Source: Desulfovibrio sp. G11 | GTDB lineage: Bacteria > Desulfobacterota > Desulfovibrionia > Desulfovibrionales > Desulfovibrionaceae | Direction: 5' to 3' | Assembly: GCF_900243745.1 (NCBI RefSeq) | Contig: NZ_LT984798.1 | Coordinates: 1,482,501-1,546,500, forward strand | Length of the DNA: 64,000 bases | Shown here: piece after piece, positions 48,597 to 59,151 of the stretch | Numbering within the stretch: position 1 is the stretch's first letter | How the letters are laid out: each line of letters starts with the position of its first letter | Position numbers and translations under genes: made by a program | The notes under the pieces: model-generated | What the model was told of the DNA's origin: nothing | What the model saw: the letters and a program-made list of their open reading frames with translations, nothing else | Databases searched by the model: none

Positions 48597-49586
48597 CTAC
48601 ACCCCCATTTTTTCGCGTACCAGGCTCATGGTCTGGCAGGCAAAGGCGCGGGCGCACTCATTGCCGTGGGCAAGAATTTCATCCACCCGGGCGGGGTTGG
48701 CATCAAGCACGGCGCGGCGTTCCTGAAGAGGCGTCAGGAATGCTTCAAGATTCCTGAGGAATATTTTTTTGCAGTCCACACAGCCCAGGGTCGCGCCGGT
48801 GCAGCCCTGGCGGATCTCTGCCTGCTCTTCGGCGCTGCTCAGGAGCACGTGGTAGGGAAAGAGATTACAGACATCGGGATTGCCGGGGTCGGACTTGCGC
48901 AGGCGGGCTTTGTCGGTAAACATTCCGCGCACTTTTTCCTGAATATCCGCCATGTTGTCGGAAAGGAAAATGCCGTTGTTGTAGCTTTTCGACATTTTGC
49001 GCCCGTCAAGGCCGGGGCATTTGGCTGCCGGGGTGAGCATGGCCTTGGGTTCGGGCAACAGGTCGCCGCCGTAAAGATAGTTGAAGCGCCGGGCTATTTC
49101 GCGGGTCAGCTCCATATGGGGCAACTGGTCTTCGCCCACAGGCACGCCGTGGGGGCGGTACATGAGAATATCCGCCGCCATGAGCACAGGATAGCACAAA
49201 AAGCCCGCATTGCCGAGATCCTTGTTGCTGATCTGCTGCTGCTGTTCCTTGTAGGTGGGGTTGCGCTCAAGCCAGGATACGGGCGTGATCATGGAGAGCA
49301 GCAGCGAAAGTTCGGCATGTTCCTTCACCGCAGACTGGCGGAAGATCACGCAGTCTTCGGGGTTGAGGCCCGCGCCCACCCAGTCCTTGACCATTTCGCG
49401 GATATTCTGGCCGACTTTGGACGGGTCGGCGTAGTCGCTGGTGAGGGCATGCCAGTCTGCCACAAAAAAGTATGCCTCTTCTGTGTGTTGCAGTTCAACC
49501 CAGTTTTTCAGCACGCCGAAGTAATGGCCGAGGTGCAGGGGGCCGGTGGGCCGCATGCCGGAAACAGTGCGCAGTTCTTTGTTCAT
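48597..49586 (-). CDS. trpS: Tryptophanyl-tRNA synthetase
   Basis: Start chosen at ATG 49586 (MNKELRTVSGMRPTG), with AAAGGA upstream; this gives 329 residues, normal for bacterial TrpRS. Class I signatures are PLHLGHYFG (HIGH-type) and GRKMSKSYNN (KMSKS). MITPVSWLERNPTYKEQ and DILMYRPHGVPVGEDQ are characteristic of TrpRS. It is in the same leftward cluster as the M50 protease and ruvX. Confidence 0.97.
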   Translation of the reverse strand: MNKELRTVSGMRPTGPLHLGHYFGVLKNWVELQHTEEAYFFVADWHALTSDYADPSKVGQNIREMVKDWVGAGLNPEDCVIFRQSAVKEHAELSLLLSMITPVSWLERNPTYKEQQQQISNKDLGNAGFLCYPVLMAADILMYRPHGVPVGEDQLPHMELTREIARRFNYLYGGDLLPEPKAMLTPAAKCPGLDGRKMSKSYNNGIFLSDNMADIQEKVRGMFTDKARLRKSDPGNPDVCNLFPYHVLLSSAEEQAEIRQGCTGATLGCVDCKKIFLRNLEAFLTPLQERRAVLDANPARVDEILAHGNECARAFACQTMSLVREKMGV

Positions 49587-49605
49587 GAAAAACAGTCCTT
49601 TGAAA

Positions 49606-50280
49606 TTATAAAATGCCCAGCAGAGACAGCAGGCCACGGGCGCTGCCGCTCACCAGCGGACCCAGTACCATGCCCAGCAGGCCGGTAAACAGCAGGCCAA
49701 GCAGGATGATAAAGCCGAAGCGTTCGACGCTCAGGTAGCGCAAGGCCGCATTGAATGGCAGAAAATAGGCTACAACCTTGCTGCCGTCCAGCGGTGGAAT
49801 GGGCAGCAGGTTAAGCCAGCCCAGGCCGAAATTGATGATGACCCCCGCCTGCATGGATTTGAGGGCAAAGATGTAGACATTGCTGTACTGCCACTCAATG
49901 GGCGGAAAAAAGTTCAGTGTCAGCCGCAGCAGCACGCCGAAAATCCCCGCCAGAATAAAGTTGGTCAGAGGACCCGCCAGAGCCACCAGCATCATGCCCT
50001 TGGCCGGATCGCGAAAATAGCGCGGATTGACGGGCACGGGTTTGGCCCAGCCGAAAACAAAGGAGCCGCTGAGGCTTGTCAGTCCGAAGACCATAAGCCC
50101 CATAGGGTCAATGTGCGGCAGCGGGTTGAGGGTCAGCCGCCCCATCATGCGGGCTGTGGGGTCGCCGCAGCGGGCGGCAACCCAGCCGTGGGCCACTTCG
50201 TGCAGAATGATGCCCAGCAGGGCGGGAACCGCCGCGATGGACAGGGTGTTCAGGGCCTGGGATATATCTATATTAAACAT
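49606..50280 (-). CDS. Site-2-protease-like M50 membrane metallopeptidase
   Basis: Start chosen at ATG 50280 (MFNIDISQALNTL); upstream residues in the frame do not fit. The 224-residue protein is mostly hydrophobic with about five to six membrane segments. The zinc site is HEVAHG (ILHEVAHGWVAARCGD) and the third ligand region is NLLPIPPLDGSK, an intramembrane metalloprotease signature. It is the short form without PDZ or CBS domains. The substrate is not known. It lies 19 bp upstream of trpS and is probably co-transcribed with it. Confidence 0.93.
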   Translation of the reverse strand: MFNIDISQALNTLSIAAVPALLGIILHEVAHGWVAARCGDPTARMMGRLTLNPLPHIDPMGLMVFGLTSLSGSFVFGWAKPVPVNPRYFRDPAKGMMLVALAGPLTNFILAGIFGVLLRLTLNFFPPIEWQYSNVYIFALKSMQAGVIINFGLGWLNLLPIPPLDGSKVVAYFLPFNAALRYLSVERFGFIILLGLLFTGLLGMVLGPLVSGSARGLLSLLGIL

Positions 50281-50345
50281 GGCTGGCGGGTACCATTTTC
50301 CCTGCGGCGCAGCAAGCGGGGCTGCGCCGGTGAAGGTTGGGCGGG

Positions 50346-50651
50346 TTAGCCGGAAGACGCCACCTTGCGCACCAGCACCTGGTCGCCGGGCCATATGCGC
50401 CTGTCGGGTGTGAGCAACTGGCCGTCACGGGCCACAAGGGCGGTTTCTTCCGCAAGCCCCAGCGCCGCAAGCAGCTGGCGCGAAGTTTTTGGTCTGGGCA
50501 GGGAGAGATGTTTTTCTTCAGGCTGTAAAAGCACAACGATGCGGGCGCCCGTATGTTCGGGCTTGACGACCTGGCAATGGGCGGGAATTTCCACCGGGGC
50601 GCGTTCGTAGCGGCGGCCTTCGTCTTGCGGTTTTGCGGATGCTTCTGTCAT
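50346..50651 (-). CDS. Small beta-grasp (ThiS/MoaD-like) protein
   Basis: Start chosen at ATG 50651 (MTEASAKPQDEG), preceded by AAGGAG; this gives 101 residues. The C-terminal ~65 residues have the strand-helix-strand pattern of ubiquitin-like sulfur carriers (KTSRQLLAALGLAEET, then VARDGQLLTPDRRIWPGDQVLV). The C-terminus ends VASSG instead of the Gly-Gly needed for thiocarboxylation, so a sulfur-carrier role is doubtful and a regulatory or structural role is possible. No ThiF/MoeB-type activating enzyme is adjacent. Confidence 0.65.
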   Translation of the reverse strand: MTEASAKPQDEGRRYERAPVEIPAHCQVVKPEHTGARIVVLLQPEEKHLSLPRPKTSRQLLAALGLAEETALVARDGQLLTPDRRIWPGDQVLVRKVASSG

Positions 50652-50674
50652 GGGAACTCCTTGTGCCCGTAGTC

Positions 50675-51139
50675 TTAAAGATATTCTTCCAGCAGGCCGC
50701 AGGCGGCGCAGACCAGCGGAGCGCATACTGTGGTAAAAAGATCCTTTTCCATAATAAGGGTGCGCTCTTCAGGTATGGTAAGGTCGTACCCCAGTATCTC
50801 CCGGCAAAGAAGACCGCCGTGGGAACCGGCAAAGGCCGTTATGAAGGCGTCGCGGCGGGAGTAGAGATTCCGTTTGCGCTCGCGTGAGCACGGGCCTGCA
50901 CATCCGTGCGCCAGGCCAAGGACCATGAGGGCGCCGGTAACACAGCCGCAGGTGGCGGCTTGCCCCATGCCCGAACCGAAGCAGGCCGCTGTGCGCATGG
51001 CCTCTTCGGGTTGCAGGCCAAACCGCCCGGAAAAATGGGCAAAGACCTGCTGGGCACAGATAATGCCCATACCGAAGTTTTCCTGTGCCTCGGCAAGCTC
51101 CATGTGTTCATGTGCGTGCTGTTCCATCAATATACCCAT
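50675..51139 (-). CDS. C-GCAxxG-C-C family redox protein
   Basis: Start taken at ATG 51139 (MGILMEQHAHEHM); ATG 51127 is equally possible, and neither has a clear ribosome site. The ~154-residue protein has a His/Glu-rich N-terminus, then the family pattern: Cys in IICAQQVF, Cys in TAACFGSGMG, TCGCVTGALMVLGLAHG, and further Cys in GLLCREILG and TVCAPLVCAACGLLEE. The family is thought to bind a metal or Fe-S cluster and is common in anaerobes. It lies 26 bp after the gate-domain membrane protein stop, a common pairing for transport accessory genes. Confidence 0.82.
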   Translation of the reverse strand: MGILMEQHAHEHMELAEAQENFGMGIICAQQVFAHFSGRFGLQPEEAMRTAACFGSGMGQAATCGCVTGALMVLGLAHGCAGPCSRERKRNLYSRRDAFITAFAGSHGGLLCREILGYDLTIPEERTLIMEKDLFTTVCAPLVCAACGLLEEYL

Positions 51140-51165
51140 ACGCGGTGTTGCCGTGCAATCCGGGA

Positions 51166-52155
51166 TCAGGCCCCGGCATAATAATAGAGCGCGGTGACAG
51201 CTGCCATGCTGGCTGCCCGCAGCCCCTGGTTGGCCAGGATAAGCCGCAGGGCCAGCGCCGGGCGGAAAAAGCCGGAATAGGACGGCAGCTGATGGCGTAT
51301 GGCACGCATGGGTGTGGAAAGGATATTGCCCACCATAAGGGCCAGCACCACATCGCGGGCGGAAAGGCCGCCCGTCTGCAATACGCTGCCTGCCGCGCCC
51401 AGCGCTGCGCCCAGTTCCGCCGCCAGGTGCAGTACAATAATGCCCATAGCCTGCGGCTTCAAGAAGGAAAGCCATGCCATATGCTGCGAAAGCCACTGTT
51501 CGGCCAGGGCGAAGTATCCGAACTGCTGCAACAGATACATAAGCACGTAGATGGGTGCGGTAAAGTAGACGAGTTTGGGCAGGCGGCGGGTAAACCGCTT
51601 CCACGCCTTGTGCATGGCCGCGGCCCAGTCGGTTTTTTCGTTGTTGTCGGCCTTGCAGGCCGCACAGCCCGGCGGCGGGGGCGGGAGCAGACGCCGGGCC
51701 AGCACCACGGTAAAGGCCGTGCGCCCCACGGCGGCCAGCAGGGTAAGCCCCACATAGATAATGGCGGGCGTACCCAGCACAGGCCATGTAAGCAGAAAAA
51801 TGGTGGGGGTGTGCACCATATAGGCGGGTAGGCTGTTGAAAAGATTCGCCAGCATAAGTTCCCTGTCTGACAGTTCACCCATGTTATGGCTGTCGGACAA
51901 AAGGCCGTTGGCCGCCGCAGGAGAAACAAACGCCAGGGAAAATCCGGCTCCGGCCACTTCGCGCAGGTGGGCCAGCCGTGCCAGAGGGGCCGCCAGCCGT
52001 GCCAGATGGCGCGTCCAGCGCAGAGCCTCCAGCACGTTGGCGATGAGCAGGCCGGCGGCCATGCCCAAGAGCAGGCGTAAAAGCGGCCAGCCCAGGGCAT
52101 GCCAGAGGGCTGCCAGGGAAAAGGCGTTTTCTGCGGCGGAAGGACTTACGGGCAT
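51166..52155 (-). CDS. Nucleoside-recognition (gate) domain membrane protein
   Basis: The 329-residue protein has about eight hydrophobic segments, with two gate-type halves. Conserved blocks are FVSPAAANGLLSD, LFNSLPAYMVH, and LKPQAMGIIVLHLAAELG, the last resembling the gate motif of spore maturation proteins SpmA/SpmB and nucleoside transporters. A Pro-rich loop with CAACKADN joins the halves. The transported substrate is unknown; members include putative nucleoside, metal or drug exporters. Confidence 0.82.
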   Translation of the reverse strand: MPVSPSAAENAFSLAALWHALGWPLLRLLLGMAAGLLIANVLEALRWTRHLARLAAPLARLAHLREVAGAGFSLAFVSPAAANGLLSDSHNMGELSDRELMLANLFNSLPAYMVHTPTIFLLTWPVLGTPAIIYVGLTLLAAVGRTAFTVVLARRLLPPPPPGCAACKADNNEKTDWAAAMHKAWKRFTRRLPKLVYFTAPIYVLMYLLQQFGYFALAEQWLSQHMAWLSFLKPQAMGIIVLHLAAELGAALGAAGSVLQTGGLSARDVVLALMVGNILSTPMRAIRHQLPSYSGFFRPALALRLILANQGLRAASMAAVTALYYYAGA

Positions 52156-52225
52156 GATATTGCGGTTTTGCGGCTTATGCCCGGAGCGCGGCGGCAGGCC
52201 TGCACCCGGACACGGTGGTTATCTG

Positions 52226-52696
52226 TCAGGGTTTATAGCCTGTATCCGGGGGGAGGTCACGGCGGCTTGCCTGGGCGCGGGCCAGAACGTCACAGCGTTC
52301 GTTTTCGGGATGCCCGGCGTGTCCTTTCAGCCAGTGAAAATTTACCTTGTGCTGGCGCAGGAGGGGCAGCATGCGCTGCCACAGGTCTACATTGAGCACA
52401 GGTTTTTTGTCGGACTTGATCCAGTTTTTTTTCACCCATCCCCACAGCCAGCCCTTGCTCACGCTGTCGCACACGTAGCGTGAGTCTGTGTACAGGTCCA
52501 CGGTACAGGGGCTTTTGAGCAGGGCCAGGGCCTCAATGACGGCCAGCATTTCCATACGGTTATTGGTGGTCAGGGCGTACCCGCCGGAAAATTCCTTGCG
52601 GTGGTCGCCCTCGTCCAGCCTGAGGATGGCGGCCCAGCCGCCGGGGCCGGGATTGCCGAGACAGGAGCCGTCAGTGTGAATGGTCACGTTTTGCAT
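52226..52696 (-). CDS. rnhA: Ribonuclease HI
   Basis: The 156-residue enzyme cleaves RNA in RNA-DNA hybrids. The acidic active site is complete: Asp in [15 protein letters not shown], Glu in [13 protein letters not shown], Asp in [10 protein letters not shown], and Asp in [11 protein letters not shown]. The basic handle region ([16 protein letters not shown]) is present. AAGGA lies 6 nt before ATG 52696. It appears to be first in the leftward cluster, just past the chemoreceptor terminator. Confidence 0.97.
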   Translation of the reverse strand: MQNVTIHTDGSCLGNPGPGGWAAILRLDEGDHRKEFSGGYALTTNNRMEMLAVIEALALLKSPCTVDLYTDSRYVCDSVSKGWLWGWVKKNWIKSDKKPVLNVDLWQRMLPLLRQHKVNFHWLKGHAGHPENERCDVLARAQASRRDLPPDTGYKP

Positions 52697-52873
52697 TGTA
52701 TTCCTTGAAAATCATGAATTGGCACACGCCGTTCCGGCCCCAGCACGGATGCGCCACAGTGTGAGGCGGGTAGCGCGGAGCAGGAGGTGTCAGCTTTATG
52801 GCGCGGGCACGGCACGGCGCAGCATACACGGCATGGGGGCGGGGGGCAATGCGCCTGCACGGCATCCGCAGCA

Positions 52874-52910
52874 CGAAAAACCGGCCTTTTCCTGTACAGG
52901 AAAAGGCCGG
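52874..52910 (-). terminator. Terminator for the chemoreceptor gene
   Basis: 52881-52910 is a perfect 30-nt palindrome (15-bp arms, no loop needed). In the leftward direction it is followed by TTTTTCG. It starts 29 bp past the stop. Confidence 0.88.
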
Positions 52911-52938
52911 GCTGTTTGGGGGCAGTGCGGCAGGCGAA

Positions 52939-54684
52939 TCAGGCCCGCTTGAGAGATTCGATTATCCTCGCCAGCTCCTGGGCCTGGGCTGCCAGGTCGG
53001 AAACGGCCTTGCTGGCTTCGCCCATGGCCTGGGCGGTTTCACCGGCAATGGTGTTGACGTGTTCCACAGAGCGGGCGATTTCTTCAGATGAGGCAGACTG
53101 CTGCTCGCTGGCCGTGGCGATGCTGCGTACCTGGTCAGCCGTCTGTTCGGCCAGACCGAGGATTTCTTTCAGTGCGTCTCCGCTGCGCAGGGAGAATTCC
53201 GTAGCCAGGTTTACCTTGTCCACCGCGGCATCCATACGGTGCACCCCGTCCCGGGAGCTTTCCTGGATGGCGCGGATGGCCCTGCCCACATCCTGGGTGG
53301 AGGCCATGGTTTTTTCGGCCAGTTTGCGCACTTCATCGGCCACCACGGCAAAGCCGCGCCCGGCATCTCCTGCTCTGGCCGCTTCAATGGCCGCATTGAG
53401 GGCCAGCAGGTTTGTCTGGTCCGCGATGTCGGAGATGACAGTCATGATTTCGTTGATGGCTTGCGCATGTCCAGAAAGCTCGTCCATGCCGGCTTTAAGC
53501 GCCATAGTGTCGTTTTGCACATCGCTGATGGCGGTCTGGCACTGGGAGGTTATCTGTTCGCCTTCACGGGCTTTCTGTTGTGTAGCGCCGGAAAGGTCCG
53601 CTCCGGACGAGGCGTTTCTGGCGACCTCAAGCACGGTGACATTCATTTCTTCCACTGCGGTGGCCGTGTCTGCAATGCGCCCTGCCTGCTGTGCCGCGCC
53701 GTGAGAAGACTGCTCGATCTGGGCCGAAAGCTCCTCAGAGGCGGAGGCAATGATGTTGACCACGCCCTCAAGCTGGGCTGCGGCGTCAAGCAGACCTTCG
53801 CGGCGGGCGTTTTCTGCCCTGGCCTGGGCTTCTTCAGCGGCATGCTGTGCTATCCCGGCCTTTTCAGCGGCATCCTGCGCCCTGATCGATTCTTCCTGCG
53901 CCCGTTCGATGTTTGACTTCAGGGCGCTGACCATGGCTACAATGGCCTTGTATACGCCTTCTTTGGCGTTTCCATCGTCCACATTATAGTCGCCCTGCAC
54001 AACGCGGTCGGCAATGCTGTTAAGTTCGCCCGGGTCTTTGCCCAGCTGTTTGTGTGTGCTCCGTATGATGAAGACCACGGTAAGCGTGCCGGCGATAAGT
54101 GCGGCCGCAAGCAGGATGATAATCAGTTTTTTTGACGTGGCGTACAGGTCATCGCATTCCTTGCTGGCCGCATTGCCGCCTTCGGTATTGATGCGCACCA
54201 GTGTCGCAAGGGATTCACGCCCCTGCTCATAAAGCGTGCGGGACTGTACACGGAAAAGCTGCAGGGCCTGATCCAGATTGCCGCTGTCGGCCAGTTGCAT
54301 GATGCGGCCGCTGAGGTCCGAATATTCCTTCCATTGCCGCGCAAAGGTTTCATATGCCTGGCGCTCCTGCGCTGAGCCGATAAGGGGCATGTACCGTGCG
54401 GCAACCGCAGAAAGGCTTTTCTGGGTGCTTTCCATGCGGGTTTTGTATACCTGCCGGTATTCATCCGTGGGGGGTGTTGTGATGAACAGGGCTTCGGCCA
54501 GCCGGTAATCAGAGGCGATGATATTGAAATCCATGGCACAACGTGTTGATGGCAGCCATTCGTAGCTCAGCTCTGTTGAACCGTCATTGATTTTTGACAT
54601 CTGCATGAGACTGAACGTACCAAGAATTGCAGTGAGCAGCAGTAGAAATGCAGACATCAGAGAAAGTTTTACTCCGAGCTTCAT
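52939..54684 (-). CDS. Methyl-accepting chemotaxis protein
   Basis: The 581-residue receptor has an N-terminal membrane helix (~7-28), a periplasmic four-helix-bundle sensor of ~155 residues, a second membrane helix (~188-210: [20 protein letters not shown]), a HAMP region, and the cytoplasmic signalling bundle. The hairpin tip is intact ([23 protein letters not shown] in conserved blocks; [16 protein letters not shown]). A coiled-coil stretch rich in Ala/Glu lies between HAMP and signalling domain. No C-terminal CheR pentapeptide is present. The ligand is unknown. The ribosome site is a G-rich GGGGGAAT. Confidence 0.96.
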   Translation of the reverse strand: MKLGVKLSLMSAFLLLLTAILGTFSLMQMSKINDGSTELSYEWLPSTRCAMDFNIIASDYRLAEALFITTPPTDEYRQVYKTRMESTQKSLSAVAARYMPLIGSAQERQAYETFARQWKEYSDLSGRIMQLADSGNLDQALQLFRVQSRTLYEQGRESLATLVRINTEGGNAASKECDDLYATSKKLIIILLAAALIAGTLTVVFIIRSTHKQLGKDPGELNSIADRVVQGDYNVDDGNAKEGVYKAIVAMVSALKSNIERAQEESIRAQDAAEKAGIAQHAAEEAQARAENARREGLLDAAAQLEGVVNIIASASEELSAQIEQSSHGAAQQAGRIADTATAVEEMNVTVLEVARNASSGADLSGATQQKAREGEQITSQCQTAISDVQNDTMALKAGMDELSGHAQAINEIMTVISDIADQTNLLALNAAIEAARAGDAGRGFAVVADEVRKLAEKTMASTQDVGRAIRAIQESSRDGVHRMDAAVDKVNLATEFSLRSGDALKEILGLAEQTADQVRSIATASEQQSASSEEIARSVEHVNTIAGETAQAMGEASKAVSDLAAQAQELARIIESLKRA

Positions 54685-55510
54685 TTATTCCCCCAAGTAA
54701 TGTGACGATTGGCTGTTTTTGTTTTATGTTTTGTATAAAAAAGAATAGTATAATTTTATTTTTCCATGCAATATTCTTTTTTATATGCCGATATTTTATT
54801 ATATTGACGATGCTCGCAGTATCTTTTGCGTGCTGCTTTTTATCATCTTTGTGTATTATCGGCATGAGTAATATCGACTTATGGGCTATAGCAATATAAA
54901 AAATTGTTTTCAAAAAACATTTTTTACTGCAATAGAATAATATAATATATTTATAAAAGTATTATTTCTTATGAATCAGCTATATAAATATAAAATTATT
55001 TAAAATAACAGTACAAGTATGTTTTTTGTCTGAAAAAAATTTCCGAAGATGTATGTCTCGTTCTGCCTGTACGGATAGATACAACATCGCAGTGATATTT
55101 TTTTCAAAATGGGTTCATGTTGCCGTCATTAACCATGCGCTGCTGTGTCATCCGTTTCCGGAAACTGTCCGGGAATGAAAAATGCGGCGTGCTGATAAAG
55201 GGGCGGGAGCGGAGAGAGGCGGGCGGAAAATAAAAATGGCCGGAGATACACTCCGGCCATTGTGTACAGGGGCGCGGCGGGCGGGCCGCCCCGTGCGTTC
55301 GCCAGTGGGTAGGTATGCTCCCCGCCATGGCGATTTTTTCAGGCACTCCGGCTTGCGGGCATGTTTCCTGACCGCAGTACGGCCAGGAAAACAGACAGCA
55401 GTGCCATGCTTGCAAGACGGACCTGATCCCGCCGTTACGGTGCATCAGGGTGCGGACGCAGACAGCAGAAGTGTCTCGCCGTCAGGCAGGCATTTCAGAG
55501 TGGGTATGTT
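54685..55510. other. AT-rich intergenic island
   Basis: From about 54700 to 55100 the sequence is strongly AT-rich, in sharp contrast to the GC-rich genes around it. Open frames here encode only Phe/Ile/Lys-rich strings and have no ribosome site. The right part (55101-55510) returns to normal composition and holds the ahcY terminator. The island probably contains the chemoreceptor promoter. Confidence 0.6.
55222..55261 (-). terminator. Terminator for ahcY
   Basis: AATGGCCGGAG (55235-55245) pairs with CTCCGGCCATT (55251-55261) across 5 nt. In the leftward direction it is followed by TTTATTTTCC. It lies about 250 bp past the ahcY stop. Confidence 0.8.
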
Positions 55511-56941
<1,431 letters not shown>

Positions 56942-57034
56942 CTATCCTTTGACATGGTATGTTTGTTTGCATTGTGTCCGGATGTGCGCCGGGCGCGCTT
57001 CTGCTGCCCGGAAAACCCCGCGGCCTTGCGGCGT

Positions 57035-57958
57035 TCAGCGGGCCTCGGCGGTAAGCAGGAACAGTGTCAGCCCACGGCCCACCGGCTGTTTTGCACAGGA
57101 AACCGTGCGAAAGCCCACGGCATCAAGGTCAGCGGCCAGACCGCCTTCTTCAAAGCCGAGCCAGCGGTCGCCATAACGGTTGCGCATGGTTTCATCAGTA
57201 TGGCGCAGAAAGTCCGCCACAAAAAGACGGCCGCCCGGAGCCATGATGCGGTGTATCTCGCGCAGGCCCTCAATGGGTTCTGAAAGATGGTGCAGCACAA
57301 GGTTGATACAGGCAAAGTCAGCCTCGTGGTCGCGCAGGGGCAGGTGGCTCAACTCGCCGATACGCAGGGAAACCCTGTCCGCCGAGAGGTCCTCGGGCGT
57401 AAAGCGGCGGCGGCAGATTTCGAGCATGCGGGCCGAGCCGTCCACACCGATGACGCCGCGCGCCAGCGGCAGCATGCGGGCCAGCACCGCGCCCGTGCCG
57501 CACCCGAGGTCCACGGCCATGCCGCAGTTCTCGGGGATGGCCGCGCACACGGCGTCGGGCAGGTCAAATGTGCCCAGAACCTCGCGGTTCAGCTCGTCCC
57601 AGTCTTCGGCAATGGCATTGAAAAACTGCCGGGTCTTCAGGGCGCGTTCTTCCAGCATCTGGGCGGCCATGTTCAGGTCTGCACGCATGGCTGCATCGGC
57701 CTGCACAAAAGGCATGGCCGCGCGCAGGAACTCCCTTTCTTCGCCCGAGCGGGGAACCGCATAAAAAACCCAGAGGCCGTCGCGCCGCGAGGTGAGCAGC
57801 CCGGCCTCGGTGAGGATTTTCAGGTGGCGGGATACGCGCGACTGGCCCATATCAAGGATGCGCACCAGTTCGTTGACCGATAGCTCGTAATGCAGCAAGA
57901 TGTGCACAAGGCGGAGCCGTGTTTCATCAGAAAGTGCCTTGAAGTAAAGAAGTGCCAT
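57035..57958 (-). CDS. sahR: ArsR-type regulator fused to a SAM-dependent methyltransferase domain (SahR type)
   Basis: The 307-residue protein joins a winged helix (1-~85: LSDETRLRLVHILLHYELSV, RVSRHLKILTEAGLLTSRRDG) to a class I methyltransferase fold (~105-300) with the SAM motif VDLGCGTGAVLARML. In Desulfovibrionales such proteins next to ahcY are SahR regulators, which sense S-adenosylhomocysteine and repress the SAH/methionine cycle genes. The methyltransferase fold is a plausible SAH-binding pocket; whether it is catalytic is unknown. A TGATACAAGTATCA palindrome lies 30 bp upstream of the start, as expected for autoregulation. Confidence 0.88.
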   Translation of the reverse strand: MALLYFKALSDETRLRLVHILLHYELSVNELVRILDMGQSRVSRHLKILTEAGLLTSRRDGLWVFYAVPRSGEEREFLRAAMPFVQADAAMRADLNMAAQMLEERALKTRQFFNAIAEDWDELNREVLGTFDLPDAVCAAIPENCGMAVDLGCGTGAVLARMLPLARGVIGVDGSARMLEICRRRFTPEDLSADRVSLRIGELSHLPLRDHEADFACINLVLHHLSEPIEGLREIHRIMAPGGRLFVADFLRHTDETMRNRYGDRWLGFEEGGLAADLDAVGFRTVSCAKQPVGRGLTLFLLTAEAR

Positions 57959-57987
57959 ATGTTTTTCCGTAGTAAATCAATTTATGC

Positions 57988-58001
57988 TGATACAAGTATC
58001 A
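57988..58001. promoter_or_regulatory. Candidate SahR operator
   Basis: TGATAC-AA-GTATCA has perfect 6-bp arms and lies between sahR and the divergent DciA-like gene. Assignment to SahR is inferred from position. Confidence 0.5.
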
Positions 58002-58100
58002 AGTTATCCGCATATAGTCAACAATGGCCATAGAGCCTGTGCGGATGTTGTTGAATGTATTTTCTATAAATAATCAAATATATTACAGTGATTTTTGCCT

Positions 58101-58631
58101 ATGTACCCCAGAGTTTTTCGCAAAAAAGACAAAAATGCCGAGCCGATAGCCGCAGGTGAGGTGCTTGCGTCGGTCTTGGCCGGGCTTGGCGTGGAGCCGG
58201 GGCAGGCGCAAGCCCGTCACCGTCTTGCCCACCTCTGGGAAAACTGGAGTATGGTGATGGGGCCGGATCTTGGTATGCTGGCGCGCCCCCTGGGCCACCA
58301 CAGGGATTTGCTGCTCATCGGGGCGGAGGATGCCATGCTGGCTCAGGAGCTGCACCTCATGAGCGGCGAACTGCTGGAGCGGGCCAATGCCTTTATGGAA
58401 GAGCCTTTTTTCGGCGGCGTAAAGGTTTCTTTGCTTATGGGTAAAGCCGGTCTGGATGTGACGGCACGTAAGCCCCTGCCCGAAGAAGAGCAGGGCTGGC
58501 GTGCTCCCCGGCGGCACATGCCCGAACCTGTGCACGCCAACGGTGCTTTTCTCGGGCGTATGGACCCGGCCTCTCCGGTGGCCCGAGCCTACGCGCGCTT
58601 TGCGGAAAAAGCAGGGCATAGCGGAGTTTGA
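58101..58631 (+). CDS. DUF721/DciA-like protein
   Basis: Start chosen at ATG 58101 (MYPRVFRKKDKNAEPI); a TTG two codons earlier is unlikely. The 176-residue protein has the DUF721 core: LAHLWENWSMVMGPDLGMLARPLGH, then LLLIGAEDAMLAQELHLMSGELLERAN and a final strand VKVSLLMGK. DciA members of this family help load the replicative helicase in bacteria without DnaC. Whether this one does so is unproven. The C-terminal tail is Pro/His-rich. It is divergent from sahR with 142 bp between. Confidence 0.75.
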   Translation: MYPRVFRKKDKNAEPIAAGEVLASVLAGLGVEPGQAQARHRLAHLWENWSMVMGPDLGMLARPLGHHRDLLLIGAEDAMLAQELHLMSGELLERANAFMEEPFFGGVKVSLLMGKAGLDVTARKPLPEEEQGWRAPRRHMPEPVHANGAFLGRMDPASPVARAYARFAEKAGHSGV

Positions 58632-59151
58632 TGCCTGTAATATTTTGTAAAAACAGATTGATACGGATATAACCGCAATGCGCACAACAGGGCTTGCGCC
58701 GTTGCAGCCACGCCGGACTGTATGCCGGGCGATGTTTATGCCCTGTGTTTCCCTGCCTTCCGGGGCCTTTGGGCTGCGGCTTTTTCTTTATCCCCCTTGC
58801 AGCAAGCTGTGTTTCTCGTCTGTCCGGCTCCGATTGTGCCGGTCGGACGTGCAGATTTTGTGCTTTGCAGCGCCCGCAGCCCGTCCCTGTTTTTTTGTTG
58901 CATCCGGCTTGTGCTGTTCAGGCAAGGCCTTGCACAAAGCTGTGGGGCGAACCGCAAGGCTGTTCTACAAAGCCATGTTGTATATTTTTCTTTTTATATC
59001 AGCATGATATAAGAAATATATGTTTTTTGTCCATGCGATTTTGTTGTTTACTTGCTGCTGTTATTGACAAGCATTTGTGTGCAATGCTAGCTTCCATAAA
59101 GCGCAGCCCTCTGGCGCGCATAGTAGCGGGCAAGAGCACGCGGAGGATGGA
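58632..59151. other. Noncoding interval upstream of the 125-residue protein
   Basis: No gene is supported. The sequence is T-rich and contains the palindrome TATATCA-GCA-TGATATA (58995-59011) and a possible -35 box TTGACA at 59064-59069, with a poor -10 (TAGCTT) 18 bp later. Confidence 0.45.

Noticed and set aside
54648-54899. Hydrophobic 83-residue frame in the AT-rich island
   Set aside because: Its hydrophobicity follows from the AT-rich DNA (Phe, Ile, Leu codons), and there is no ribosome site.
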